DNA of 64,000 nucleotides. Origin: Granulicella tundricola MP5ACTX9 (GTDB lineage Bacteria; Acidobacteriota; Terriglobia; Terriglobales; Acidobacteriaceae). The translations under genes and the position numbers were made by a program. The notes beneath the pieces were generated by a model. That model was not told the origin of the DNA. It did no database searches and saw nothing but the letters and a program-made list of their open reading frames with translations. The first letter of the stretch is position 1; each line of letters opens with the position of its first letter. The stretch is from NCBI RefSeq assembly GCF_000178975.2, contig NC_015064.1:496001-560000 (forward strand), in the 5' to 3' direction. This document shows, piece by piece, positions 1 to 8,694 of this stretch.

Positions 1-1508
1 TCGCCGGGGCGGCCGCCGTATGCGGGGGTGCCGTAGGCGGCGAGGGTGCCTACGCCGAGGCCTATGACTCCTATGTTGCGCGGGTGGTCGGTGGGAATGC
101 TGCGGATGGCGAGGCCTGCTCCGGAGTCTTCGGCGTAGTAGGTGGTGGGGGTGGTTTCCAGGTCGGGGCGGTCGAGGATTTGGGTGCCGTGCTGGATGGT
201 GCCGTTCATGAGCATGCGGACGGGGCCGGCGGGGGAGGACTCGCGCAGGACGCGGAGGGTGCCGTAGAAGTTGCGGCCCTGGAAGAGGGCCTGGCGGGCG
301 TAGGCGATGTGCAGAGCTACGATCAGCGCGATCATGCCGAGGGTGGCGGCGGACCAGAGGATGCGATAGGCGGGTGCTTCTCGCCACGTGATGTAGGCGG
401 CCAGGGCGGAGGTGAGGAGGAAGGCCAGGGCGAGGTCGTAGTTGCTGCGGAAGAGGAGCGGGGAGAGGATGCCGACGAAGAACGTCCCGGCTACTCCTCC
501 GGCGGCTACCAGGAGATAGAACAGGGTGGATTCCTGGGGGGTGCTGGGGCGTATTTTGTGGGCTTCGGCGTGGGCGAAGAAGGCGGCTAGGAAGAGCTCG
601 ATGAGGAAGAAGGGGATGGCGATGCCGATGGGGAGGGATACGTCGGTCTTGGTGAGGAGCCAGGCGAGCGAGGCGATCATGATGACGAGGACGCGGAGGA
701 TGATGGAGCGCTGGTAGAGGCGGGGGGTCTCGAAGGCGAGGATGAAGGAGAGGAGATAGGCGGCGAGGGGGAGCATCCAGAGGAGGGGGATGGCGGCGAC
801 GTTCGAGGTGAGGTGGGCGGTGACGGCGGCGAGCTGGACGGCGGCGGTCATGGGGAGGAGGAACCAGAGGAGGCGGGTTCTCGGGGTGGTGGGGATGTAG
901 GTGGGGCTTTGGATTGGGGTGGATGTGGGGGATTGGCTGCGGGTGGTGATGAGGGTGGAGAGGATGGCGAAGAGGGTGAAGGCGGCGGTCCAGAGGGCGT
1001 GCTGGGCGCGGAGGGTGAGGTGGGGCTCGATGAGGATGGGGTAGGCGAGGAGACCGAGGAGGGAGCCGAGGTTCGAGAGGGCGAAGAGGCGGTAGGGGAC
1101 GGTGGAGCTCTCGCGACGGGAGAGCCAGACCTGGAGTAGGGGGCTGGTGGAGGCGAGGAGCAGGAATGGGAGGCCGATGGTGATGGTGAGGGTTCGGAAG
1201 ATGGTGAGGATGGGATGGGCGGACGAGCCTGATGGGGTGATGTGGGTGGCGAGGGCCAGGGCGACGATGGCGGCGGCGAGGAGGATGAGGTGGGCGAGGC
1301 GGTGACGGGGGCCGCCTCGGCTGAGCCAATGGGCGTAGAGGTAGCCGGCGAGGAGCATGGTCTGGAAGAAGACGAGGCAGGTGATCCAGACGGCGGAGGA
1401 GCCTCCGAGGATGGGGAGGAGGGCCTTGGCGGCCATGGGCTCGACCAGGAAGAGGAGGAAGGCGGAGGTGAAGATGGTGACGCCGTAGAGGAGGCGGTTA
1501 GAGGTCAA
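1..1508 (-). CDS. MFS/spermidine synthase-like fusion protein (3' end outside window)
   Basis: The minus strand is open from about 1508 to the window edge. The N-terminus translates as LTSNRLLYGVTIFTSAFLLF, followed by LVEPMAAKALLPILGGSS, which is typical of the multi-spanning membrane half of fused MFS/spermidine synthase proteins. Near the window edge it reads LGVGTLAAYGTP, matching the SAM/nucleotide-binding glycine loop of the polyamine aminopropyltransferase fold. The chosen start is a TTG at 1508, with AAAGG seven bases upstream. No ATG lies in frame before the upstream TAA, so the start is uncertain. About 500 residues are visible, and the rest of the catalytic domain lies outside. Real aminopropyltransferase activity is unproven for these fusions. 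The gene diverges from the deacetylase at 1603 across about 94 bp. Confidence 0.8.
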   Translation of the reverse strand, partial: MTSNRLLYGVTIFTSAFLLFLVEPMAAKALLPILGGSSAVWITCLVFFQTMLLAGYLYAHWLSRGGPRHRLAHLILLAAAIVALALATHITPSGSSAHPILTIFRTLTITIGLPFLLLASTSPLLQVWLSRRESSTVPYRLFALSNLGSLLGLLAYPILIEPHLTLRAQHALWTAAFTLFAILSTLITTRSQSPTSTPIQSPTYIPTTPRTRLLWFLLPMTAAVQLAAVTAHLTSNVAAIPLLWMLPLAAYLLSFILAFETPRLYQRSIILRVLVIMIASLAWLLTKTDVSLPIGIAIPFFLIELFLAAFFAHAEAHKIRPSTPQESTLFYLLVAAGGVAGTFFVGILSPLLFRSNYDLALAFLLTSALAAYITWREAPAYRILWSAATLGMIALIVALHIAYARQALFQGRNFYGTLRVLRESSPAGPVRMLMNGTIQHGTQILDRPDLETTPTTYYAEDSGAGLAIRSIPTDHPRNIGVIGLGVGTLAAYGTPAYGGRPG

Positions 1509-1602
1509 GAGCGGGCCTTTCAGTGCGGCGTTGGGGCTGCGAATTGTTCTGGATTATCTTCGCACCGGTTGAGCGGAGTGAGCGGCGAGTTATCGTTGAG
1601 GG

Positions 1603-2502
1603 ATGAGATGTTGGGCTGTGGTGCTGTTGGGCTTTATCTGTTTGGGGGCTGCGAGTGGGCAGCAGATGGCGATTACGTTCGACGATCTGCCGGCGCATGG
1701 GAGTCTGCCGCCGCATGAGACGCGGCTGCAGGTGGCGGAGTCGATTTTGAAGACGCTGGAGGCGGAGAAGATGCCGCCGGTGTATGGGTTCATCAATGCA
1801 GTTGGGGTATCGTCGACGCCGAAGGAAGAGGTGGTGCTGAAGGCGTGGCGGGCGGCGGGGCAGCCGCTGGGGAACCATACATGGAGTCATCCGAGCCTGG
1901 AGGCGGTTTCTGCGGGGGCGTTTGAGCAGGAGATTGCGAAGAACGAACCGATGCTGAAGAAGTATATGGATGGGCAGGACTGGCATTGGTTCCGGTACCC
2001 GTTTCTGTATGAGGGCGAGACGCTGGAAAAGCGGCGGGCGGTGCGGGGGTGGCTGGCGGGGCATGGGTACAGGATCGCCGAGGTGAACATGGACTTTGGG
2101 GACTACCTGTGGAATGACCCTTATGCTCGCTGCTCGGCTAAGGGAGATAAGGCTGCGATTACGAGGCTGCACGACAGCTACCTGGCGACGGCGGATGAGT
2201 ATGTCGGGGTGTTTCGGAAGGCTTCTGCGATGGTTTACGGGAGGGATGTTAAGTACATTCTGCTGATGCATATTGGGGCGTTCGATGCGCGGATGCTGCC
2301 GGAGCTGCTGGCGCTTTACCGGGCTCGGGGATTCAGCTTTATCAGTTTGGAGGAGGCTGAGAAGGACCCGGCGTATGCGGATGATCCGGATATCGGGGTG
2401 CGTGGGGGCGGGGCGCAGGTGGAGTTGATGATGGCGAAGAAGAAGCTTAGGTTTCCGGCGAATCATAAGCCGGATAAGGAGCTGGAGAAGATGTGCCGGT
2501 GA
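1603..2502 (+). CDS. Polysaccharide deacetylase family protein, secreted
   Basis: A 299-residue protein with a hydrophobic signal peptide (residues 1-19, cleavage near ASG-QQ). A NodB-homology domain follows. The TFDD motif (residues 25-28) supplies the catalytic base and metal-binding Asp. GNHTWSHPSLE supplies the two metal-binding His, FRYPFLYEG is the family RYP motif, and LLMHIGAFD supplies the last His. Family members remove N-acetyl or O-acetyl groups from peptidoglycan, chitin-like or other polysaccharides. The substrate cannot be told from sequence. The protein should act in the periplasm or outside the cell. A second ATG lies five bases downstream but out of frame. The gene converges on the S9 peptidase across a hairpin. 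Confidence 0.85.
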   Translation: MRCWAVVLLGFICLGAASGQQMAITFDDLPAHGSLPPHETRLQVAESILKTLEAEKMPPVYGFINAVGVSSTPKEEVVLKAWRAAGQPLGNHTWSHPSLEAVSAGAFEQEIAKNEPMLKKYMDGQDWHWFRYPFLYEGETLEKRRAVRGWLAGHGYRIAEVNMDFGDYLWNDPYARCSAKGDKAAITRLHDSYLATADEYVGVFRKASAMVYGRDVKYILLMHIGAFDARMLPELLALYRARGFSFISLEEAEKDPAYADDPDIGVRGGGAQVELMMAKKKLRFPANHKPDKELEKMCR

Positions 2503-2517
2503 GGGTTTGGGTGAATC

Positions 2518-2567
2518 AGGATGGACGACGAGCGGACGGTACGTCGGCCAGTCGTCGTTTCCATCCT
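2518..2567. terminator. Hairpin between convergent genes, possible bidirectional terminator
   Basis: AGGATGG-ACGACGA (2518-2531) pairs with TCGTCGT-TT-CCATCCT (2552-2567), leaving a two-base bulge and a loop of about 20 bases that has further pairing potential. It lies in the 115-bp gap between the deacetylase stop and the S9 peptidase stop. No strong T-run follows on either strand, so intrinsic termination is inferred from position. Confidence 0.45.
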
Positions 2568-2617
2568 GTTGTTGACGGTTTCGTTGATTTCACCACGTTC
2601 GCTGAGAAGCGCCGGTC

Positions 2618-4474
2618 TCATTGACCAGGAAGATCTGGTGGCGCTTCGGCCCGGCCACCCAGGTGGCGGGCTAAGAACATCTCCGCTACGCCAGCGAAGT
2701 GGTGAAGATTTTCCTGATGCGCGAGACCATGTCCCTCATTCTCGTACACGAGGTACTCAACCTCTGTACCCGACTCGCGGAGCGCATCAACGATCTGGTC
2801 GCTTTCACGCTTCTTCACCCTGGGATCGTTTGCGCCCTGGGCGATCAGGAGGGGCGCGCGAATCGCCGAAGCCCGGTAGAGCGGTGACTGCGATTTCAGG
2901 AAGTCGTCATTGTCGCCTACGCGTTCTTCCAGGAGCTTGCGCATCGGCTCCCAGTAAGAGGGGATCGAAGCCATGAACGTCGTCAGATCGGAAGGACCGA
3001 CGACATCGATGCCGCAGCAGAATGCGTCCGGCGTCCAGGCGAGCGCGGTGAGCGTGGCATAACCGCCATAACTCATGCCGAAGATCGCAAATCGTTCCGG
3101 GTCCGCATAGCCCTCTGCAATGGCCCAGTCATGTGCATCCAGCAAGTCGGTTCGCATGGTTCCGGCCCACTCGCGATTGCCTGCATTCAGGAACGCTTTT
3201 CCATAGCCGGTCGAACCGCGGAAGTTCACCTGCAGGACGGCATAGCCTCGATTGGCAAGCCATTGCACGACCGGATCAAAGCCCCAACGATCGCGATGCC
3301 AGGGGCCGCCGTGTACGTACAGCACGGTCGGCAGCCCGTGTGGCTCAATCCCGACAGGCAAGGTGAGGTAGCCGCTGAGTTGCAATCCGTCTCGAGCCGT
3401 ACATGTGATCGGTTTCATTGCGGCAAGCGTGTAGTCCAGGAGCTTCGGCCGGGTATGGAAGAGCAGACTTGCGGAATGCTGCTCAAGATCGTAAAGGTAA
3501 TACTTGTCCGGTATGATGTCGCCCTGACATTGCAGGATCAGGGCGTCTCCGCGCCCCGTCCCAGCAACGAAGGAGAACTCGCCTGGGTCCAATTCTTTGA
3601 AGCTCCTTAGAGCCGCTTCGCACGAGACGGACAGCGCAGTCCAAACGAGCTTTTCCCGCAAGATGGCGACAGCGCCGATCTTCCGCGTGCCGGGTTCGAT
3701 GTAAACCCTCTCCACGTCATATTCCGGATCTTCAAAGAGCGTTGTGACGGCTCCGCTGCTTACCTCATATTGAACGAGACGGTGGGTATCGGCGTCCTTC
3801 GCGGTGATGACATAGAGACACTGGTTGTCCGGTGAAAAGGCAACCAGGCGAGGCCTGCCATCGGCGAATGGGATCTCGTCCAGAAGTCTCCAGTCTGAAC
3901 CGTCCGCATCTCGCACGCGGATGACGAAACTGCCATCGGCTACCTGTGCTACTGCGGCGCGAACCCGCAGTTCATTGTCGGCAAGCCACAGGAGGACATC
4001 ACCGGGATTTTCGGTGTCGAGTGTATTGGACTTGGCAGCAAAGTCAAGGCGATGCACATCCATGAGGCGGGCGTTACGCGCATTCAGCGTGACCAGACCT
4101 TCATTCGGAAACTGATAGTCAAGCGCTAGAGGAAGGGCCCGGAGATTGCTGCCCGGCGTAAGATCCTGCGGTTCGCCGCCCAGCAGATTCACCCGGAACA
4201 GGTGATAGTTTTCGTCTCCCTCGGAATCCTGAAGATAAAGAACGTGTTCCCCATCCCCCTGCCATTGAGCCCAGGGAATGGGACGCCGCGGGTCCTGCGC
4301 CACGACGCGATCGTCTGCTTGTCCGATGGTCCTGACCCAGACACTCAACTTGCCAGCGGCGGGCGCGAGGTAGGCGATCATCTTCCCGTTGGGAGAGAGC
4401 TGTGCGTGGTCCATCTGAGGGTGGTCGAAGATTACGGAGCGGGGAATCATGGGTGGGATCAGGGGGTTGCTCAT
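2618..4474 (-). CDS. S9 family prolyl oligopeptidase-type serine peptidase
   Basis: A 618-residue protein with an N-terminal seven-bladed-propeller-like half rich in short strands (about residues 20-370) and a C-terminal alpha/beta-hydrolase half. The catalytic triad is visible: nucleophile Ser in GMSYGGY (about S468), Asp in GANDPR (about D550) and His in ENEGHGLA (about H582). The oxyanion region HGGPW precedes it. There is no signal peptide, so a cytoplasmic peptidase acting on short peptides is likely. This differs from many secreted S9 paralogues in Acidobacteriota. The ATG at 4474 (MSNPLIPPM) is preferred over the ATG eight codons upstream, because the latter would fall inside the palindrome at 4481-4502. 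The gene is transcribed divergently from a TetR regulator, which probably controls it. Confidence 0.88.
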   Translation of the reverse strand: MSNPLIPPMIPRSVIFDHPQMDHAQLSPNGKMIAYLAPAAGKLSVWVRTIGQADDRVVAQDPRRPIPWAQWQGDGEHVLYLQDSEGDENYHLFRVNLLGGEPQDLTPGSNLRALPLALDYQFPNEGLVTLNARNARLMDVHRLDFAAKSNTLDTENPGDVLLWLADNELRVRAAVAQVADGSFVIRVRDADGSDWRLLDEIPFADGRPRLVAFSPDNQCLYVITAKDADTHRLVQYEVSSGAVTTLFEDPEYDVERVYIEPGTRKIGAVAILREKLVWTALSVSCEAALRSFKELDPGEFSFVAGTGRGDALILQCQGDIIPDKYYLYDLEQHSASLLFHTRPKLLDYTLAAMKPITCTARDGLQLSGYLTLPVGIEPHGLPTVLYVHGGPWHRDRWGFDPVVQWLANRGYAVLQVNFRGSTGYGKAFLNAGNREWAGTMRTDLLDAHDWAIAEGYADPERFAIFGMSYGGYATLTALAWTPDAFCCGIDVVGPSDLTTFMASIPSYWEPMRKLLEERVGDNDDFLKSQSPLYRASAIRAPLLIAQGANDPRVKKRESDQIVDALRESGTEVEYLVYENEGHGLAHQENLHHFAGVAEMFLARHLGGRAEAPPDLPGQ

Positions 4475-4480
4475 TGTTAT

Positions 4481-4502
4481 GCGAATGTACCATCGCATTC
4501 GC
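4481..4502. promoter_or_regulatory. Palindromic operator candidate between S9 peptidase and TetR gene
   Basis: GCGAATG (4481-4487) and CATTCGC (4496-4502) form a perfect 7-bp inverted repeat with an 8-bp spacer. It sits in the 59-bp gap between the divergent peptidase and TetR starts. The size and position are typical of a TetR dimer site. That this TetR binds it is inferred from position only. Confidence 0.5.
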
Positions 4503-4533
4503 TTTCAGCGCAAGGATCAGCTATCCTCCCCAA

Positions 4534-5184
4534 ATGACAAAGGGCTTCCTCCAACCGCAGCAGCAGCGGAGCCGCGAAACACTGGCGCGGCTGATCACCG
4601 CTACGCTCACGACCCTGGAAGAGCATGGCTTGGAGGGGGCGACGATCGCCCGAATCGCAGGCGTGGCGAAAATCGCGCCGGCGAGCGTCTATCGACGGTT
4701 TCGTGACAGGGATGCACTCTACCGGGTAGCTCTGCTGCATGTGCTGGAACGGGCGGCAGATCAGGATGTCGTGAACGAGCACTCCGGTGGGCAGACGCTA
4801 GAGGCTCATGTTCATCGAATCGTCTCCTTGACGCTGCAGCAGTTCACGTTGCAGCCGGGGCTTATGCGGGCTCTGACGAGATTTGTGGAGTCAGACTCGG
4901 ACGAAGAGTTTCGGACCAGGGCGTTGCGGAGCATTTCGATCAGCTACGAACGTCTCACGGACGGGCTCCTTGCCTACCGCGAGCGGATAGTGAATCCCGA
5001 TCCACGCAAAGCAATCACCTTTGCGCTCCTCACGATGGGTACCGTGATCGAAGTCCGTGCGCTGGAGCAGGTCTCCATGTGGAACGAGTTGACGCAGCTC
5101 AGTGACGAGGATTTTGTGACAGAGGTCTCGCGGAGCTTTCTTGGATATCTCGGATACTCAGGGTCTGATGTCGTCGAACGTTAG
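4534..5184 (+). CDS. TetR/AcrR family transcriptional regulator
   Basis: A 216-residue protein starting MTKGFLQPQQQ. The N-terminal helix-turn-helix is clear (about residues 14-62): ETLARLITATLTTLEEHG, then ATIARIAGVAKIAPASVYRR, then FRDRDALYRVAL. The C-terminal ligand and dimerisation domain is variable, as usual. The frame is open upstream of 4534, but that upstream stretch overlaps the divergent peptidase gene, so the ATG at 4534 is chosen. The protein probably represses itself and the S9 peptidase gene through the palindrome at 4481-4502. Its ligand is unknown. Its stop lies only 6 bp from the stop of the convergent tannase gene. Confidence 0.85.
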   Translation: MTKGFLQPQQQRSRETLARLITATLTTLEEHGLEGATIARIAGVAKIAPASVYRRFRDRDALYRVALLHVLERAADQDVVNEHSGGQTLEAHVHRIVSLTLQQFTLQPGLMRALTRFVESDSDEEFRTRALRSISISYERLTDGLLAYRERIVNPDPRKAITFALLTMGTVIEVRALEQVSMWNELTQLSDEDFVTEVSRSFLGYLGYSGSDVVER

Positions 5185-5190
5185 TGCGCT

Positions 5191-6750
5191 TTATTGGGGT
5201 GGTGCGGCGCAGGTGAAGTTGGTGCTGTCTTCGGTGCTTCCTTTGCCTGTGTATTGGGCGAGCTGTGGGTAGGGGCAGAGGGGGCGGGTCATCTGAATCT
5301 TTCTGTCCGCGGTGTACTTTGCGGCGATGATGGAGGTGGGGGCTTTGCCGGTCTCTACCCAGTCTTGAAGCTGATCGATTGCACCTGCGCCGGGGGAGGG
5401 AAGGCCGATCTGGCCGAAGCCGCTGGGGCCGGGGCCGCCGGCACAGTGGCCCATGCCGGGCACCATGTAGAGCTTCACGGCAGCTTCGGCCTGGGCGGGG
5501 CCTACCTTGGCGACGACCTGCTGGTAGTAGGCGATGGTGTTGAGCGGGGAGATGGCCGGGTCGTTCCAGCCGTGGTAGAGGAGGAGCTTGCCGCCGTGGG
5601 CGATGAAGGGGGCGAGATCCGGGTTGGTGGCGTTGAGGGGCTCGGCCATCTTTTCGTGGGCGGTGCGGACGGAGGCGTCGACTGCAGCGGCGAGGGGCGA
5701 CCAGGCGGGGTCGTCGTAGACCATGTAGCGGAAGAAGTTGAGCATGTAACGGCTCTCCGAGGGGCCGCCGCCGGTGATCCAATCGCGCCAGTCGGCTTCA
5801 CCGCCGGGCATGAGGCCGGGGAAGATGGGGTTGCCGGTGGAGTCGTGGCCGCCGGCGTAGATCTTGCTGAGAGATGCGACCTGGGGGGCGGTGAGGCAGG
5901 TGAGCTCGTCGCCTGACTTGCAGAGGAGGGTGGCGGGATCGAAATGGCAGGTGCGCGGGTCGTTGAGGAGTCCGTCCTTGAGTCCGTCCTGTGCGTCGCA
6001 GGCGTTGAGTACAGCGGTGTTGATGGCTCGGAGCTTGAAGGAAGAGATGTAGCCTTCGGGGTGGGCGATGACGGTGTGGCTGACGTCGACGCCGGCGGAG
6101 AGGAGACCAGTCCAGTTGTTGGCGGGGGCACCGGCGAGGATGCCGTCGTAGTCTTCCGGGAAGCGCTGGGCCTCCATGAGGGCTTCGCGGCCGCCGTCGG
6201 AGCAGGCGTCGAAGTAGGCTTTTTTCTGGGGCTCGCCGTAGTAGGCGGCGAGGATGGTCTTGGCGCGCTGAGTGGTCAGGTGCAGGGCACGGTAGCCGAA
6301 GTCCTTGATCTTCTCCGGGTGATGATAGGCCCAGCTTGCGTCTTCGGCTTCGGCCTGGTGGCCGGTGTCGGTGCCTGCGGTGGCGTAGCCCTTGCGGAGG
6401 TTGCTGGCCATCTGACCGTAGGCGATGGTTCCGGCGAAGCCTCCGTTGCCTACGTCGAGGAGGCGATGATTCCAGGCTGGTTTGCCCTTGGGGGCTTCCT
6501 TTTCTGGGAGCCAAACTTCGAAGCGAATTTCGGAGTCAGGTGTGGGGCGGAGGATGCCGGTGACTCGGCAGAAGGCGGGGAGGGATGCGATGGGGTCGCC
6601 GTAGGGCGGCTTGAGGGGGCCGGGTGGGACGGCTTCTGCGTGGGTGATGGTGGTGTCGGGCAGGGAGAGGGCGGCGAGGCTGGCGCAGGTTGCTGCGTGG
6701 GCGGCGGCGGAGGAGATGAGGAGAGCGAGAGGAATGAGGATGGATCGCAT
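5191..6750 (-). CDS. Tannase/feruloyl esterase family protein, secreted
   Basis: A 519-residue protein with a clear signal peptide (MRSILIPLALLISSAAAHA). The tannase/feruloyl esterase alpha/beta-hydrolase family has a CS-D-HC motif in which a disulfide joins the catalytic Ser and His regions. Here ACSDGGRE (Cys183-Ser184) and GMGHCAGG (His-Cys in the C-terminal third) supply both halves. The catalytic Asp is probably in HGWNDPAISP. Enzymes of the family hydrolyse ester bonds of gallate, ferulate or related phenolic acids in plant polymers, which fits a soil plant-litter lifestyle. Substrate specificity cannot be read from sequence. The gene is monocistronic and converges tightly with the TetR gene. 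Confidence 0.87.
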   Translation of the reverse strand: MRSILIPLALLISSAAAHAATCASLAALSLPDTTITHAEAVPPGPLKPPYGDPIASLPAFCRVTGILRPTPDSEIRFEVWLPEKEAPKGKPAWNHRLLDVGNGGFAGTIAYGQMASNLRKGYATAGTDTGHQAEAEDASWAYHHPEKIKDFGYRALHLTTQRAKTILAAYYGEPQKKAYFDACSDGGREALMEAQRFPEDYDGILAGAPANNWTGLLSAGVDVSHTVIAHPEGYISSFKLRAINTAVLNACDAQDGLKDGLLNDPRTCHFDPATLLCKSGDELTCLTAPQVASLSKIYAGGHDSTGNPIFPGLMPGGEADWRDWITGGGPSESRYMLNFFRYMVYDDPAWSPLAAAVDASVRTAHEKMAEPLNATNPDLAPFIAHGGKLLLYHGWNDPAISPLNTIAYYQQVVAKVGPAQAEAAVKLYMVPGMGHCAGGPGPSGFGQIGLPSPGAGAIDQLQDWVETGKAPTSIIAAKYTADRKIQMTRPLCPYPQLAQYTGKGSTEDSTNFTCAAPPQ

Positions 6751-6862
6751 GGGGTCGAGCGAAGTCTATCACCGACAGCGAAAAGGGCATGAAGGGCTAC
6801 TACTGCACCGAGACTTTTGCGTCTTCTGATGAAGGGTACGCAGCAACCTGCAACTCATCACG

Positions 6863-7192
6863 CTAGAAGATATTCCTCAAGTGGCGGCACTTATGAACAC
6901 TCACGGGAATGTCATGCTCACGCAGAATTGCCACAAGCTCCCACATGCGCGTTATATTCTTTTTCGCGCTCGTTCTGAACCAAAAGATCGCGCAGGAAGC
7001 CACGAAGTTCTTCGGAGGTGCGGGGAGGTTAGTGTTGTACCAATCAAGGGTTTCTCGAATGTGTTTCCACCCAGTTGCGCTTAGACTCCCTGAGTCAAGA
7101 AGCTTATATGCAGCGGTGAATATATCCCCTGCGGCCTCTTTGAGTCTTCGTCCAATTTTTAGTGTCGTAAATCTGAGGTATATTTCGCCTGC
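6863..7192 (-). pseudogene. Unrecognised 109-codon frame directly behind the ParD-like gene; possible gene remnant
   Basis: The frame runs 109 codons from the base after the TAA of the ParD-like gene to a TAG at 6863, and the two are in the same frame. It reads like real protein: EIYLRFTTLKIGRRLKEAAG near the start, then GWKHIRETLDWYNTNLPAPP, then a hydrophobic patch FVASCAIFWF and HDIPVSVHKCRHL at the end. There is no ATG, GTG or TTG near its start. The first plausible Met is about residue 75. It may be a gene with a rare ATA or ATT start, the back part of a fused protein cut by an in-frame stop, or a decayed gene. It does not resemble ParE toxins. I do not recognise the family. Confidence 0.4.
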
Positions 7193-7375
7193 TTACAGGA
7201 GTGCCGAACCATGGCTGTCGAGGTGGTCTTGCAGGTGGAGCGAGGCCAGAACACCGGCAAAGACGTCGCCGGTGGCGATACCGCTGGCATCGCCTTTCAG
7301 GATGGCTTCCCGGAGCGCGTTTAGCTTGGCGTCTTCTTCGAGATTGAATTGCGGCTGGTGCTCGGGATTTGTCAT
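7193..7375 (-). CDS. ParD-like antitoxin, short
   Basis: A 60-residue frame. The stretch LEEDAKLNALREAILKGDAS resembles the C-terminal half of ParD/CopG-type antitoxins (the part that wraps the toxin), and a short hydrophobic helix GDVFAGVLASL follows. The N-terminal ribbon-helix-helix DNA-binding segment is not obvious, and 60 residues is short for ParD (about 80). No ParE-like toxin frame is adjacent. It is best treated as an orphan or truncated antitoxin. Base composition is more AT-rich downstream than in neighbouring genes, compatible with acquired or decaying DNA. Confidence 0.45.
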   Translation of the reverse strand: MTNPEHQPQFNLEEDAKLNALREAILKGDASGIATGDVFAGVLASLHLQDHLDSHGSALL

Positions 7376-7406
7376 TGCGATATGTTCCTCGGATTGAAAT
7401 TGGAGT

Positions 7407-7523
7407 GCCCGGGGCTAAAGCCTCTCCTTCCTTGCCCGTTGACGGTGGGCTGAAGCCCACCTCTAATCCGGACGGCAACAGCAACAGCAAACGCAGATTC
7501 CCTTCGGGAATGACAACAAAGGG
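7407..7523. repeat. Dispersed intergenic repeat, copy 1 (palindrome module, short AACAGC array, end module)
   Basis: The GCCCGGGGCTAAAGCC module is followed by a second palindrome, GGTGGGCTGAAGCCCACC, then CTCTAATCCGGACGGC, a few CAACAG units, and GATTCCCTTCGGGAATGACA. The same order of modules recurs near 21.7, 27.4, 36.9 and 38.9 kb. It fills most of the gap between the ParD-like gene and tal. Confidence 0.8.
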
Positions 7524-7609
7524 ACCAGGGTTAAGTGTGGAGCTAAAGAAAAACCCCACGATGACTGCGGAGTTTGTCCGGAGATCATCGTGGGCTGCAG
7601 TGCTGATGC

Positions 7610-8602
7610 TTAGGCGCTGACGGGTTCTTTGATCTCGCTGAGGCGCTTGGCGAGGAGCTTTTCGAGGTCTTCGAGGGCCTTGGAGAAGCCTTCGATGCCT
7701 TCCTTGAGCTTGTCGTGAGCCATGCGGTCCTCGGCGTGCATCTTCTCGAAGGTCTCCTTGTCCATGGGGATCTTCTGGATGTCCATGGAGGCGGACTTTG
7801 AGGCGTCAAGCTTCCTGGTGAGGGTGTCCTGGCTGGCTTCGAGCTCGGCGAGGAGCTTGGGGGCGATGGTGAGGAGGTCGCAGCCGGCGAGCTCGGTGAT
7901 CTCACCGATGTTGCGGAAGCTCGCGCCCATGACGACGGTCTTGTAACCGAACTTCTTGTAGTAGTTGTAGATGGTGGTGACGGACTGTACGCCGGGGTCT
8001 TCTGAGCCGGTGTAGTCCTTGCCGGTGTCCTTCTTGTACCAGTCAAGAATGCGACCGACGAAGGGCGAGATGAGGGTGACCTTGGCTTCCGCGCAGGCGA
8101 TGGCCTGGTGGAGACCGAAGAGGAGAGTCAGGTTGCAGTGGATGCCCTCGGTCTCGAGCTGCTCGGCTGCCTTGATTCCTTCCCAGGTGCTGGCGATCTT
8201 GATGAGGACGCGCTCACGGCCGATGCCGGCTGCATCGTACTGGGCGATGATGTCGTGGGCCTGCTCGATGGTCTTCTCCTTGTCGAAGGAGAGGCGTGCG
8301 TCGACTTCCGTGGAGACACGGCCGGGGACGATATCGAGGATCTTGCGGCCGAAGGCTACGGCGAGGGTCTTGAAGGCGTGGGCTGCGACTTCCTTGTCGT
8401 CCGCGTTGGAGCCGAGCTCCTTCTGGGCGGTCTTGAGGACGTCGTCGACGATGGACTGGTACTCGGGGAGCGCGGCGGCGGCTGCGATCAGGGATGGGTT
8501 CGTGGTCGAGTCGGTGGGCTTGAACTGCTTGATGGAGTTGATGTCGCCGCTGTCAGCGACTACGGTGGTCATCGTTTTCAGTTGTTCGAGTAGGCTCGGC
8601 AC
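7610..8602 (-). CDS. tal: Transaldolase
   Basis: A 330-residue TalB-type transaldolase, close to the usual 315-320 residues. It transfers a dihydroxyacetone unit between sedoheptulose-7-phosphate and glyceraldehyde-3-phosphate in the non-oxidative pentose phosphate pathway, in the cytoplasm. Visible hallmarks are DSTTNPSLI near the N-terminus, the Schiff-base lysine in [23 protein letters not shown], and the phosphate-binding [10 protein letters not shown]. The start is a GTG (MPSLLEQLK) with AGGAG seven bases upstream. The ATG eleven codons in would lose conserved sequence. Other pentose phosphate genes lie within 20 kb (tkt, rpiA, zwf, pgl), but each appears to be transcribed separately. 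Confidence 0.95.
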   Translation of the reverse strand: MPSLLEQLKTMTTVVADSGDINSIKQFKPTDSTTNPSLIAAAAALPEYQSIVDDVLKTAQKELGSNADDKEVAAHAFKTLAVAFGRKILDIVPGRVSTEVDARLSFDKEKTIEQAHDIIAQYDAAGIGRERVLIKIASTWEGIKAAEQLETEGIHCNLTLLFGLHQAIACAEAKVTLISPFVGRILDWYKKDTGKDYTGSEDPGVQSVTTIYNYYKKFGYKTVVMGASFRNIGEITELAGCDLLTIAPKLLAELEASQDTLTRKLDASKSASMDIQKIPMDKETFEKMHAEDRMAHDKLKEGIEGFSKALEDLEKLLAKRLSEIKEPVSA

Positions 8603-8694
8603 GTTTTAGCTCCTGTTGTTGCGCTGCGGTGATTTTATCTCTTCTACGTTAAGGATTGGATGCGGCAATGGATTGGATGGCGTCATGGTGGCGT

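Noticed and set aside
2521-2976. A 151-codon plus-strand frame starting in the deacetylase-S9 gap
   Set aside because: It overlaps the conserved C-terminal hydrolase domain of the S9 peptidase on the other strand and has Arg/Ser/Pro-rich noise composition.
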